From Nocardia sp. CDC159 (GTDB lineage: Bacteria > Actinomycetota > Actinomycetes > Mycobacteriales > Mycobacteriaceae), in the NCBI RefSeq assembly GCF_023740735.1, contig NZ_JAMRXH010000005.1, positions 124,001-188,000 of the forward strand: a DNA stretch of 64,000 nt, read 5' to 3'. The notes below the pieces were generated by a model that saw only the letters and a program-made list of their open reading frames with translations, did no database searches and was not told the DNA's origin. Below are positions 53,202 through 62,071 of this stretch, piece after piece; position 1 is the stretch's first letter; each line of letters opens with the position of its first letter. The translations under genes were made by a program, and so were the position numbers.

Positions 53202-53608
53202 CGCCCGCCTTCCCACGCCGCTTCGCCCCATCGAGGCTGGCCTCCAACGAAAACGGCCCGCTCCATCGCGAAGGCCAACTCGCGACGGGGCCCCAACGAA
53301 CCACCCCTCCCGCGAGTACTGTCCCGCCGGTGCAGACCTCCGGTTGATATGGCTAGCCGATCACGAAGGGCAGCTCGCCGTGCAGGGCTGGTCGAGGCTC
53401 CCCTCGCGCCCGCCTCCGCGCCGTCGGCGCGGAACGCGGGGAGAACGGGCTTCCGATCGCAATTCGGTGGCCGGAGTGGGGAATTCGTCGAAGGTTTCTT
53501 GGGTGTGGTGTGGGCGTCGAACGGATCGACTGGTGGGCGGTGGGTCTCGCGGCGGTGGGTGGGGGTAGTAGCTGCGGTCGGTTGGGAGCGGTGGGTGGCG
53601 GGGGTCAT
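53198..53608 (-). CDS. Possible coupled ORF filling the operon gap
   Basis: This 136-codon frame spans the only large gap in the hydroxyproline operon. Its ATG overlaps the upstream FAD gene stop by 4 nt and its stop overlaps the small subunit start by 4 nt, the spacing of coupled genes. The first 30 codons have the usual G/C third positions, but later codons do not, and the sequence (Pro/Thr/Arg-rich, no domain) looks non-coding. It is either a young or decayed gene or an accident of overlap. Confidence 0.25.
   Translation of the reverse strand: MTPATHRSQPTAATTPTHRRETHRPPVDPFDAHTTPKKPSTNSPLRPPNCDRKPVLPAFRADGAEAGARGASTSPARRAALRDRLAISTGGLHRRDSTRGRGGSLGPRRELAFAMERAVFVGGQPRWGEAAWEGGR
53202..53604. 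other. 403-bp gap inside the hydroxyproline operon
   Basis: All other neighbours in the operon overlap or nearly touch, so the gap is unusual. It holds no hairpin of note and no recognised gene apart from the doubtful coupled ORF. It may be the site of a deletion or an insertion. Confidence 0.6.
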
Positions 53609-54798
53609 GGGGTGGCCGTTTTCGTTGTCGGGTCGGTGGAGGGCATGACCGCTGGGCGGTCGGGGCGGAAGGGGGTGAGGTTCAGGGTGGGTGGGGTGCC
53701 GGTGAGGGTATGGCTGGTCAGTTCGGCGGTGGCGAGGGATAGGCCGATGCCTGCGCCCTCGTGGCCGGTGGTGTGCCAGAGGGCGGGGCGGCGGGGGTCG
53801 GGGCCGATGACGGGGAGGTGGTCGTCGACGTAGGGGCGAAAGCCGTTGTAGGCGCGCATGATTGCGGTGTCGGCCAGGGTGGGGAACAGGCGGAGAGCCT
53901 TGCGGGCGATGGCGGCGAGACTGTCGAGGTGCAGGCGGGTGTCGAAACCGCAGCGGCGGCGGGTCGAGCCGAGCAGGAGTGGGCCGCCGCGGGTGGATTC
54001 GACGACCGCCGAGGATTGCAGGGCGGTGTCGGGGGTGGCGACCGCGGCCATATAGTCCGCGTCGTAGACCTTGTGGAAGACCGTTGGCGGCATCGGGGCG
54101 GTGATCAGTACGTCACCGCGGCGTGGGCGGATCGCGATCGGCGCGCCGAGCAGGGCGGCCACCGTGCCGGACCAGGGTCCCGCCGCGTTGATCACCACAT
54201 CGGCGAATCTCGGGCCACGGGTGGTGTGCACGCCCAGCAGGGACTCCCCGCGCAGGATCGGGGCGAGCACGGCGCAGTCGGTCTCGACCACGGCCCCGGT
54301 GGTGACCGCGGCGGCCAGCAGAGCCGTTGCCGCACCGGCCGGCTGGACCTGGGCGTCGTCCGGGTAGTACATCGCCGCACGCACGTCGGGGGTCAGCGCG
54401 GGTTCGGCCGCCGCCAGCCGTGGCGGGTCGAGTTCCTCGCAGCGCACGCCCGCTCGGCGCTGAGCGGCCGCGTATGCCCGCAGTGCGCTCGCGCCCTCGT
54501 CCGTGGTGGCGACGATGATGCCGCCCTTGGGCTCCCATTCCGCCGCGGCGGCGTCGGCGGGCAGGCGGGTGCCGATTCGGTCGAGGACCTCCGGCCACAG
54601 TCGTCGCGACAGCAGCGCCAGGTCCAGTTCGGGTCCGGGGCTCTTGTCCGAGACGAGGATATTGCCCTCGCCGTGTGCCGTGGTGGCCGAGGCCACCGCA
54701 CCCTGTTCGCAGATCCGGACCGCGGCCCCGGCCCGCCCCAGCCGCTCCGCCAGGGCGCAGCCGATCACCCCGGCGCCGATGATCAGCACGTCGGTCAT
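53605..54798 (-). CDS. D-hydroxyproline dehydrogenase, DadA-like FAD subunit
   Basis: 397 aa, starting at ATG 54796-54798. Opening dinucleotide motif: VLIIGAGVIGCALAERLGRA; later VINAAGPWSG and YNGFRPYVDDHLPVIGPDP, typical of D-amino-acid dehydrogenase/DAO-type oxidases. It fits the beta subunit (HcnC-like) that oxidises cis-4-hydroxy-D-proline to a pyrroline. It overlaps the aldehyde dehydrogenase stop by 4 nt. Confidence 0.88.
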   Translation of the reverse strand: MTDVLIIGAGVIGCALAERLGRAGAAVRICEQGAVASATTAHGEGNILVSDKSPGPELDLALLSRRLWPEVLDRIGTRLPADAAAAEWEPKGGIIVATTDEGASALRAYAAAQRRAGVRCEELDPPRLAAAEPALTPDVRAAMYYPDDAQVQPAGAATALLAAAVTTGAVVETDCAVLAPILRGESLLGVHTTRGPRFADVVINAAGPWSGTVAALLGAPIAIRPRRGDVLITAPMPPTVFHKVYDADYMAAVATPDTALQSSAVVESTRGGPLLLGSTRRRCGFDTRLHLDSLAAIARKALRLFPTLADTAIMRAYNGFRPYVDDHLPVIGPDPRRPALWHTTGHEGAGIGLSLATAELTSHTLTGTPPTLNLTPFRPDRPAVMPSTDPTTKTATP

Positions 54799-56255
54799 CG
54801 CGGCCGCGCCCCGTTCACCGACCGCGGAACCGCGAGCGGGTTGCCGGTCCGCAGTTCCGGCGGCAGTAGGTCGTCGGGTACCTGCTGGTATACGACCGGC
54901 CGGAGGAACCGTGAGATCGCCGCGGCGCCCACCGATGTCGACGCCGGTGCGGTCGTGGCGGGATACGGTCCGCCGTGCTGCTGGGCGTAGGTCACCGATA
55001 CGCCAGTGGGCCAGTCGTTCCACAGCACGCGCCCGGCGGCGGCCGTCGCGGCGGCGAGCAGGGCGCGGGCGGTGTCGTCGGCGCGCTCGCCGAATATCGA
55101 CACCGTCAGCTGGCCCCCGATCGACCGCGCGAGCGCCAGCAGCTCCGCGGTGTCACGGTATTCGGCCAGAAGCGTTGCCGGACCGAACATTTCGTGCAGC
55201 AGCGCAGCGGGTTCGGCCAGCACCGCCCGGGCGGTCGTCGCCAGCAGCAGTGCCGTCCCGGGGCCGCCCCCGGCGAGCACCCGCACCTCGGGGTGGGAGC
55301 GGACCCGCTCGACGGCGGCCGCGAATCCCGCGGCGATATCGTCGTTGAGCATCGGCCCGGTGGGCGCCGGGCTGCGATGCATCAGATCGGCGAGTTCGTC
55401 GGCGAGCCGGGCATCGGCAGGTATCGCGATCAGCCCCGGCTTGGTGCAGAGCTGTCCCGCGCTGGAACTCACCACCGCCGCCAGGCCCGCCGCGATCTCC
55501 GCCGCGCGGCGGTGAGCGGCCTCGGCGGTGACGAAGACCGGATTGATCGAGCCCAGCTCACCGAAGAACGGAATCGGGACCGGACGGCGGCAGGCGAGGT
55601 CGTACAGCGCGCGCCCGCCCGCGGTGGAGCCGGTGAAGGTCGCCGCGGCCACCGCCGGATGCAGCAGCGCCCGCACACCGGCCGCGCGCCCGAAGATCAG
55701 CCCGAATGTTCCTGCCGGGGCGCCGACTTCGCCGAGGGCCGCCGCCACCAGCTCACCCACGCGCCGGGACAGGAGGGGATGCCCGGGATTGGCCTTGACG
55801 ATGACCGGGCACCCCGCGGCCAGCGCCGAGGCGGTATCGCCACCGGCGACGGAGAAGGCGAACGGGAAGTTGCTCGCCGCGAAGTTGAGCACCGGCCCCA
55901 GCGGCACATTGATCCGCCGCAGATCCGGACGGGGCGCGCCCATCGGCCAGTCCGGGTCCGGCGGGTCGATGCGCACGTCGAGAAAGTCGCGGTCGAGCAC
56001 GATCCGCGCGAACAGGCGCAGCTGGAAGCTCGTTCGCCGCAGCTCCCCGGTCAGGCGCTGCTCGCTCAGCGCGGTCTCCGCCGCGGCCTGGGCCACGAGT
56101 TCGGCGCGGTGCCCGTCGAGCCGATCGGCGATGCCGCGCAGCACCCGGGCACGGTCGGCGAGGTCGAGTTCCGCCCAGGGCGCGGCCGCCGCGGCCGCGA
56201 CCACGGCATCGACGCTCCGGTCGGTGGTCTCCGCTTCGATCACACTGTCGGACAT
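54795..56255 (-). CDS. 2-oxoglutarate semialdehyde dehydrogenase (ALDH family)
   Basis: 486 aa, aldehyde dehydrogenase fold of the KGSADH branch (2,5-dioxovalerate dehydrogenase). Conserved parts: PLGPVLNFAASNFPFAFSVA, FTGSTAGGRAL, ELGSINP with the general base Glu, and the catalytic Cys in GQLCTKPG. It would oxidise 2-oxoglutarate semialdehyde, the last product of hydroxyproline breakdown, to 2-oxoglutarate with NAD(P)+. It lies 18 nt after the HypD-like gene. Confidence 0.9.
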   Translation of the reverse strand: MSDSVIEAETTDRSVDAVVAAAAAAPWAELDLADRARVLRGIADRLDGHRAELVAQAAAETALSEQRLTGELRRTSFQLRLFARIVLDRDFLDVRIDPPDPDWPMGAPRPDLRRINVPLGPVLNFAASNFPFAFSVAGGDTASALAAGCPVIVKANPGHPLLSRRVGELVAAALGEVGAPAGTFGLIFGRAAGVRALLHPAVAAATFTGSTAGGRALYDLACRRPVPIPFFGELGSINPVFVTAEAAHRRAAEIAAGLAAVVSSSAGQLCTKPGLIAIPADARLADELADLMHRSPAPTGPMLNDDIAAGFAAAVERVRSHPEVRVLAGGGPGTALLLATTARAVLAEPAALLHEMFGPATLLAEYRDTAELLALARSIGGQLTVSIFGERADDTARALLAAATAAAGRVLWNDWPTGVSVTYAQQHGGPYPATTAPASTSVGAAAISRFLRPVVYQQVPDDLLPPELRTGNPLAVPRSVNGARPR

Positions 56256-56273
56256 CGTTTCTCCTCGACTCGC

Positions 56274-57185
56274 CTACCGGTAGCCCTTGGCCAGTACCGC
56301 CTCGGTGGCCGCGGTGACGGCCGCGGCCACCTCCGGCGCCAGCGGCACGCGGGGCGGACGGCAGCGGCCGCCCCGGCGACCGGCCACAGCCATCGACAGC
56401 TTGATGGCCTGGACGAATTCGGTCTTGGAGTCCCAGCGCAGCAACCGGTGCAGATCCCGGTACAGCGGCAGCGCCTTGTCCAGATCCCGATTCACCGACG
56501 CGTTGTAGAGGTCGATCGTCGCGCGCGGAATCGCGTTGGTACAGCCCGCGATCCAGCCGACCGCTCCCGCGATGGCCAGCTCCAGGACCACATCGTCGGA
56601 GCCGACGACGACCTCGAGGTCCGGCGCCAGCTCCTTGATCTCGTAGAACCGCCGGACATCGCCGGTGAACTCCTTCACCGCGACGATCAATCCCTCGCCG
56701 TGTAATCGCTCCAGCAGCTCGGGAGTCAGATCGATCCGGGTATCGATCGGATTGTTGTAGGCCACGATCGGCAGGCCGACCGCCGCGACGGTGCGATAGT
56801 GCTCGAGCACCGTATCGTGCCCGCCCCGATAGGCATTCGGCGGTAACAGCATCACCGCCCGCGCCCCCGCCTCGGCCGCCTGCTCGGCCCAGCGCCGCGC
56901 CTGCAGCGCCCCGTAGGCGGCGATCCCGGGCAGCACCGTGAATCCGGGCGGCGCAGCGGCCACCGCGGTGCGCACCACGCGCGCCCGCTCCTCGTCGTCG
57001 AGGGTCTGGTACTCCCCCAGCGATCCATTCGGGCTCACGCCGTGACATCCGTTGTCCGCCAACCAGCGCACATGCTCGGCGTAGGCGTCGTAGTCGATCG
57101 AGCAGTCGTCGGCGAACGGCAGCGCCGTCGCGACCAGAATCCCGTGCCACGGGCGGGTTTCGGCGGAAGTGAGCGGGTCGGACAT
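56274..57185 (-). CDS. DapA-family deaminase, HypD-like
   Basis: About 303 aa. TIM-barrel N-acetylneuraminate lyase/dihydrodipicolinate synthase fold: GVSPNGSLGEYQTLDDEER is the conserved entry and VAVKEFTGDV carries the Schiff-base Lys. In this operon it is best read as 1-pyrroline-4-hydroxy-2-carboxylate deaminase, giving 2-oxoglutarate semialdehyde. Start ATG 57183-57185 is chosen; a 13-residue extension would run into the promoter region. First gene of the operon. Confidence 0.88.
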   Translation of the reverse strand: MSDPLTSAETRPWHGILVATALPFADDCSIDYDAYAEHVRWLADNGCHGVSPNGSLGEYQTLDDEERARVVRTAVAAAPPGFTVLPGIAAYGALQARRWAEQAAEAGARAVMLLPPNAYRGGHDTVLEHYRTVAAVGLPIVAYNNPIDTRIDLTPELLERLHGEGLIVAVKEFTGDVRRFYEIKELAPDLEVVVGSDDVVLELAIAGAVGWIAGCTNAIPRATIDLYNASVNRDLDKALPLYRDLHRLLRWDSKTEFVQAIKLSMAVAGRRGGRCRPPRVPLAPEVAAAVTAATEAVLAKGYR

Positions 57186-57230
57186 ACCAGCCTCCCTGGG
57201 GCGAGACGCGAGCCGAAGTGACATGTGATG

Positions 57231-57244
57231 TGTGACATTGCACA
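57231..57244. promoter_or_regulatory. Candidate GntR operator upstream of the hydroxyproline operon
   Basis: TGTG-ACATTG-CACA is an inverted repeat 46 nt upstream of the HypD-like start, and TGACAT is directly repeated around it (from 57219 and 57232). The position fits the FadR-type regulator encoded at the far end of the operon. Confidence 0.4.
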
Positions 57245-57400
57245 GTACTCGGCGTGATCCACCGCCCGCAAGGGTGCGTCCGGTGTCCGGTCCGAAACAG
57301 GTTGGCCGCTAGCGGCTTTCGCCGCCAGGCCGGTAGGGGTCGCCCACTCGAGGACCTCAAAGCGGGTAATTACCAATGCATTTCACGAAGAATGGAAGGT

Positions 57401-58507
57401 ATGAGAAACAAAGGTATTGCGACACTTTTGTCGATTGCCGCAGCCCTGCTGATGACCTTGTTATCGAGCTGCGCCACCACCCCGAATCCCGCCGATTCGA
57501 GCGCGGTTTCACTGGCGTCGAACGACGCGGTGGCCGGAGCTCCCGATCTCAATGCGCCCGAGGAGATCGCGCGCGACATCGATACGCCCTGGGGTCTGGC
57601 ATTCCTGCCCGACGGGAAGGCATTGGTGGCCCAGCGCGACACGGGCGAGATCCAGCGGATATCCCCTGGCGCCAAGCCCGAGCGGGTGTACCGGGTGCCG
57701 GGCGTGGTGGCCCGGGGTGAGGGCGGGCTGCTGGGCCTGGCGGTATCGCCGAAGTATGCCGAAGATCGTTATGTCTACGCCTATTTCACCGCCGCCAACG
57801 ACAATCGGATCGTGCGTTTCCGGTTGGACGGGCAGCCAGAGGTGATCTTTTCCGGGCTCGCCAAGGCCTCCATTCACAACGGCGGCCGAATCGCCTTCGG
57901 ACCCGACGGCATGCTGTATGTCGGCACCGGCGACGCGGGACAGTCCAACCGCGCGCAGGATCCGGCCAATCCCAGCGGCAAGATTCTGCGCCTGACCCCT
58001 GAGGGCCGTCCGGCCCCGGGCAACCCGACCGCCAACTCGCCGGTCTACTCTCTGGGTCACCGCAATGTGCAGGGCCTGGCGTGGGATGCGACCGGGCGGC
58101 TGTTCGCGACCGAATTCGGCCAGAACACCTACGACGAGGTCAATCTGATCCAACCGGGACGCAACTACGGCTGGCCGGTCGTGGAGGGCAAGGGCAACAC
58201 CCAGGGCGGCCGCTACACGAACCCGCTGATCACCTGGTCCACCCAGCAGGCCTCCCCCTCGGGCCTGGCGATCACGGCCAACACCCTCTACGTGGCCGCG
58301 CTGCGCGGTGAGCGGCTGTGGACGATCCAGATCCGCGGCGACGGCAGCCTGGGCACCCCGCAGGCGCAACTGCGCGACCGCTACGGCCGCCTGCGCACGG
58401 TGGCGGTGGCCGCCGATGGCGCGCTGTGGCTGACGACCTCCAATACCGACGGCCGCGGCGACGTCCGCACCGGCGACGACCGAATCATCCGCTTCCCGGC
58501 CAGGTGA
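57401..58507 (+). CDS. Secreted lipoprotein, glucose/sorbosone dehydrogenase fold
   Basis: About 368 aa. A lipoprotein signal ends at Cys24 (lipobox LSSC). The mature part is a six-bladed propeller of the soluble glucose/sorbosone (PQQ-dependent aldose) dehydrogenase family: NTPWGLAFLPDG-like opening (TPWGLAFLPDGKALV), HNGGRIAFGPDGMLYVGTGD, YSLGHRNVQGLAWD and RNYGWPVVEGKG. It would oxidise a sugar at the outer membrane face. ATG 57392 is an alternative start three codons upstream; neither start has a well-spaced ribosome-binding site. Confidence 0.88.
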   Translation: MRNKGIATLLSIAAALLMTLLSSCATTPNPADSSAVSLASNDAVAGAPDLNAPEEIARDIDTPWGLAFLPDGKALVAQRDTGEIQRISPGAKPERVYRVPGVVARGEGGLLGLAVSPKYAEDRYVYAYFTAANDNRIVRFRLDGQPEVIFSGLAKASIHNGGRIAFGPDGMLYVGTGDAGQSNRAQDPANPSGKILRLTPEGRPAPGNPTANSPVYSLGHRNVQGLAWDATGRLFATEFGQNTYDEVNLIQPGRNYGWPVVEGKGNTQGGRYTNPLITWSTQQASPSGLAITANTLYVAALRGERLWTIQIRGDGSLGTPQAQLRDRYGRLRTVAVAADGALWLTTSNTDGRGDVRTGDDRIIRFPAR

Positions 58508-58625
58508 GCGCGCCGGTGAGCGCGATCACCGCAACTGGGTAGTTTCACCAAGCACGCGCTGGATACCCGTAGGAGAACGCCATTTGGCTTGGTCGATTTG
58601 TCACGACAGCGGGAAGGAACAAATC

Positions 58626-58919
58626 GTGTTGATGCTCACCCCCACTGCTCTCGAGGCCGTTCGCAGCCTGACCGCCACCGAAGGCGCGCCCCAGGACGCG
58701 GGTCTGCGGATCTTCACCGCCGATCAGACGTTGCAGCTCGCCGTCGCCGCGGCCCCGGCCGAGAACGACCAGATACTCGATGCGGAGGGCTCGCGCATCT
58801 TCCTGGATCAGCAGGCCGCGGCCTTCCTCGACGACAAGATCCTCGACACCGGACTCGACGACGACGGCCAGGGCGCGTTCGTCCTGGCCCAGCAGGATCC
58901 GGACGCGCCGACCGAATGA
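58626..58919 (+). CDS. HesB/IscA-like small protein without cysteines
   Basis: 97 aa. Start GTG 58626 is chosen because GGAAGGA lies 7 nt upstream; ATG 58632 is next. The sequence LTPTALEAVRSLTATEG, then DAGLRIF and FLDQQAAAFLDDKILDTGLDDD follows the HesB/IscA A-type scaffold fold. No Cys is present, so the usual iron-sulfur ligands are lost. Such proteins are common in actinobacteria and their role is unclear. Confidence 0.7.
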   Translation: MLMLTPTALEAVRSLTATEGAPQDAGLRIFTADQTLQLAVAAAPAENDQILDAEGSRIFLDQQAAAFLDDKILDTGLDDDGQGAFVLAQQDPDAPTE

Positions 58920-58983
58920 GCCCGCTCCCCCGGGCTTGATGGTCGAACAACCGACCGAACGGAAGCTCTTGTGGTTCCATGGA

Positions 58984-59005
58984 TTTGCGGGCGCGAGCCC
59001 GCAAA
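58984..59005. promoter_or_regulatory. Perfect hairpin/palindrome before the mannosidase gene
   Basis: TTTGCGGGC (58984-58992) and GCCCGCAAA (58997-59005) with a GCGA spacer. It lies 65 nt after the HesB-like stop and 15 nt before the mannosidase start. It is either a terminator of the first gene or an operator of the second. Confidence 0.55.
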
Positions 59006-59020
59006 CCATCGGAGCCGCGC

Positions 59021-62000
59021 ATGCATGACGATCGGGTGTTGGTCGAGGACCGAATCGACCGGATACTGGCCGAACGCATTCGCCCCGCGGTCTATCCGGC
59101 GTCGGCGCCGCTGCGCGTCGAGTCATGGCAGGCGCCCGGCGAGCCGGTCCCGTTCGCCGAGGCGCTGTCCGCGGACTACCGTCCCGCCCGGGTCGGCGAC
59201 GCGTGGGGTCCGCCGTGGGCGACCACCTGGCTGCGCATCAGCGGCGCGGTGCCCGCCGCCTGGGCCGGGCGCATCGTCGAGGCCCGCATCGATCTCGGAT
59301 TCGACGGCGCCACACCGGGTTTCCAATGCGAGGGTCTGGTCCGTACACCGGACGGCGCCATCGTCAAGGGGCTCGCGCCGCGCAACGACTGGGTGCGCGT
59401 CGCCGCGCCCGCCACCGGCGGCGAACCGGTCCAGCTCTATGTGGAGGCCGCCGCCAATCCGATCATTCTCGACAATCGCTCGCCGTTCCCGTTCCGGCCC
59501 ACCCCGCTGGGCGACCGGGCGACGGCAGGCGATCTGCCCCTGTACCGACTCGGCCGGATCGACCTGGCGGTCTTCGATCCCGAGGTGGCCGAACTGGTTT
59601 CCGATATCGAGGTCGCGGCCCAGCTGATGGCCGAACTGCCCGTGGACCGATCGCGCCGCTGGGAACTGCTACGCGCGCTGGAGCGCGCACTGGACGCGCT
59701 CGACGTCCACGACGTGCCCGGCACCGCCAAGGCCGCCCGGGACGCGCTCGCCGACGCGCTGTCGCGGCCCGCGCACGCCAGCGCACATCGGATCTCGGCG
59801 GTGGGTCACGCGCATATCGACTCGGCGTGGCTGTGGCCGCTGCGCGAGACGGTCCGCAAGGTCACCCGCACCGTGGCCAATGTCACCGCGCTCATGGCCG
59901 ACCATCCCGACTTCGTCTTCGCGATGTCGCAGGCCCAGCAGCTGGCCTGGATCAGGGACCACTCCCCCGAACTGTTCGCCGAGGTCACCGCGCTGGTGGC
60001 GGTGGGGCGGTTCGTACCGGTTGGCGGCATGTGGGTGGAATCGGACACCAATATGCCCGGCGGCGAGGCGCTGGCCCGGCAGTTCGTGCACGGAAAACGG
60101 TTCTACCTGGAGGAATTCGGGCTGGAGACCGAGGAGGTGTGGCTGCCGGACTCGTTCGGCTACACCGCCGCGCTGCCGCAGCTGATCGCGCAGTCCCGCT
60201 CGCGCTGGTTCCTCACCCAGAAGATCTGCTGGAACCAGACCAACAAATTCCCGCATCACACCTTCTGGTGGGAGGGGCTGGACGGGACCCGGATCTTCAC
60301 ACACTTCCCGCCGGTCGACACCTACAACTCCGAACTGTCCGGCGTGGAACTGGCGCATGCCGAACGCAACTTCGCCGACAAGGGCGGGGCGACCCGATCG
60401 ATGATCCCGTTCGGCCACGGCGACGGCGGTGGCGGCCCGACCCGCGAAATGCTGGCCCGCGCCGCCCGATTGGCCGATCTGGAGGGTTCGCCGCGGGTGG
60501 CGATCGAACCGCCCCGAGATTTCTTTCGCGCGGCCGAACAGGAGTACCCGGACGCACCGGTGTGGGTGGGCGAGCTGTATCTGGAACTGCATCGCGGCAC
60601 CTACACCAGTCAGGCCAGGACCAAACAGGGCAACCGGCGCTGCGAACATCTGCTGCGCGAGGCCGAGCTGTGGGCGGCCACCGCCGCGGTGCGACTGCAT
60701 GCCGACTATCCCTACGAGCGGCTGGATCGGCTCTGGAAGACGGTGCTGCTCAACCAGTTCCACGATATCCTGCCCGGCAGTTCGATCGCCTGGGTCTATC
60801 GCGACGCCGAGCGCGACCACGCGGCGGTCGCCGCCGCGGCGACCGAGATCATCGCCGAAGCGCAGCGACGGTTGGCCGGTACGGGTGAGACGCCCCTGGT
60901 GTTCAACGCCGCGCCGCATCCGCGCGACGGCGTGCCCGGTATGGGCGCGGGCCCCCGCGCCCATCGGCTGGCGGGGCCGGTCACCGCCGAGGCGGCCGAC
61001 GGCGGCTACGTGCTGAGCAACGAGTCGCTGCGAACAACGGTGGACGCCAATGGTTTACTGCGATCGGTCTACGACCGCGCGGCCGACCGGGAGGTCATCG
61101 CGCCGGGGCGGCGCGGCAATCTGTTGCAGCTGCATCCGGATGTGCCGAATCGGTGGGACGCCTGGGATGTGGATCGCTTCTACCGCAACACCGTCACCGA
61201 TCTGCTCGACATCGACGAGATCGCACTCGAAGCCACCGGTCCGGAACAGGCCACCGTCCGCGTGGTGCGAACCTTCGGGGCGTCGACCGTGCGCCAGTGG
61301 CTCACCCTGCGCGCCGACGGCCACGGGCTCGAGATCGAGACCGAGGTGGATTGGCACGAGGCCGAGAAGTTCCTCAAGCTCGCCTTCCCGCTGGATGTGC
61401 GGGCCGATCGGTCGACCGCGGAGATCCAGTTCGGGCACATCCACCGTCCGACGCACGTCAATACCAGTTGGGAGGCGGCCCGATTCGAGATCTGCGCGCA
61501 CCGCTGGGTGCTGCTGGCAGAACCCGGCTACGGCGTCGCCCTCGCCAACGACGCCACTTACGGTCACGACGTCGTCCGAACGACTCGTGACGGTGGTGGG
61601 ACCGCGACCGTCCTGCGGGCCTCGCTGCTGCGCGCGCCCCGCTTCCCGGACCCGGATACCGATCACGGCGTACACCGCTTCCGTCACGCGCTCATCCCCG
61701 GCGCGCAGGTGAATACCGCCGTGCGCGAGGGTTATCGCATCAATCTGCCGATTCGTGAGGTGCCGGGTGCGGAGGCCGCCGTGCCGCCGCTGCTCGAGGT
61801 GACCGACCCGGCCGTGGTGGTCGAGTCGGTGAAGCTGGCCGACGACCGCTCCGGCGATGTGATCGTTCGGCTTTACGAATCCGGCGGCGGTCGTGCCCGG
61901 ACCCGGCTGACCGCCGGGTTCTCGCTGAGCGCGGCCGTCGTCACCGATCTGCTCGAGCGCCCGTGGCCGGACGGCCCACCGTGCGAGATCACCGACGGCG

Positions 62001-62056
62001 GTATCGATATCTCGTTGCGCCCATTCGAGATTCGCACGCTTCGGCTGTCCCGGTGA
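59021..62056 (+). CDS. GH38 alpha-mannosidase
   Basis: 1011 aa, starting at ATG 59021 with GGAG 6 nt upstream. Glycoside hydrolase family 38: the zinc site is GHAHIDSAWLWPLRET, the nucleophile Asp is in WLPDSFGYTAALPQL, and another metal/substrate segment is MWVESDTNMPGGEALARQF. The C-terminal beta domains follow. It removes alpha-linked mannose inside the cell. It is 15 nt upstream of an ABC sugar-binding protein gene, forming an uptake and hydrolysis operon for mannosides. Confidence 0.94.
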   Translation: MHDDRVLVEDRIDRILAERIRPAVYPASAPLRVESWQAPGEPVPFAEALSADYRPARVGDAWGPPWATTWLRISGAVPAAWAGRIVEARIDLGFDGATPGFQCEGLVRTPDGAIVKGLAPRNDWVRVAAPATGGEPVQLYVEAAANPIILDNRSPFPFRPTPLGDRATAGDLPLYRLGRIDLAVFDPEVAELVSDIEVAAQLMAELPVDRSRRWELLRALERALDALDVHDVPGTAKAARDALADALSRPAHASAHRISAVGHAHIDSAWLWPLRETVRKVTRTVANVTALMADHPDFVFAMSQAQQLAWIRDHSPELFAEVTALVAVGRFVPVGGMWVESDTNMPGGEALARQFVHGKRFYLEEFGLETEEVWLPDSFGYTAALPQLIAQSRSRWFLTQKICWNQTNKFPHHTFWWEGLDGTRIFTHFPPVDTYNSELSGVELAHAERNFADKGGATRSMIPFGHGDGGGGPTREMLARAARLADLEGSPRVAIEPPRDFFRAAEQEYPDAPVWVGELYLELHRGTYTSQARTKQGNRRCEHLLREAELWAATAAVRLHADYPYERLDRLWKTVLLNQFHDILPGSSIAWVYRDAERDHAAVAAAATEIIAEAQRRLAGTGETPLVFNAAPHPRDGVPGMGAGPRAHRLAGPVTAEAADGGYVLSNESLRTTVDANGLLRSVYDRAADREVIAPGRRGNLLQLHPDVPNRWDAWDVDRFYRNTVTDLLDIDEIALEATGPEQATVRVVRTFGASTVRQWLTLRADGHGLEIETEVDWHEAEKFLKLAFPLDVRADRSTAEIQFGHIHRPTHVNTSWEAARFEICAHRWVLLAEPGYGVALANDATYGHDVVRTTRDGGGTATVLRASLLRAPRFPDPDTDHGVHRFRHALIPGAQVNTAVREGYRINLPIREVPGAEAAVPPLLEVTDPAVVVESVKLADDRSGDVIVRLYESGGGRARTRLTAGFSLSAAVVTDLLERPWPDGPPCEITDGGIDISLRPFEIRTLRLSR

Positions 62057-62071
62057 TCGTGGGGGGCGAAG

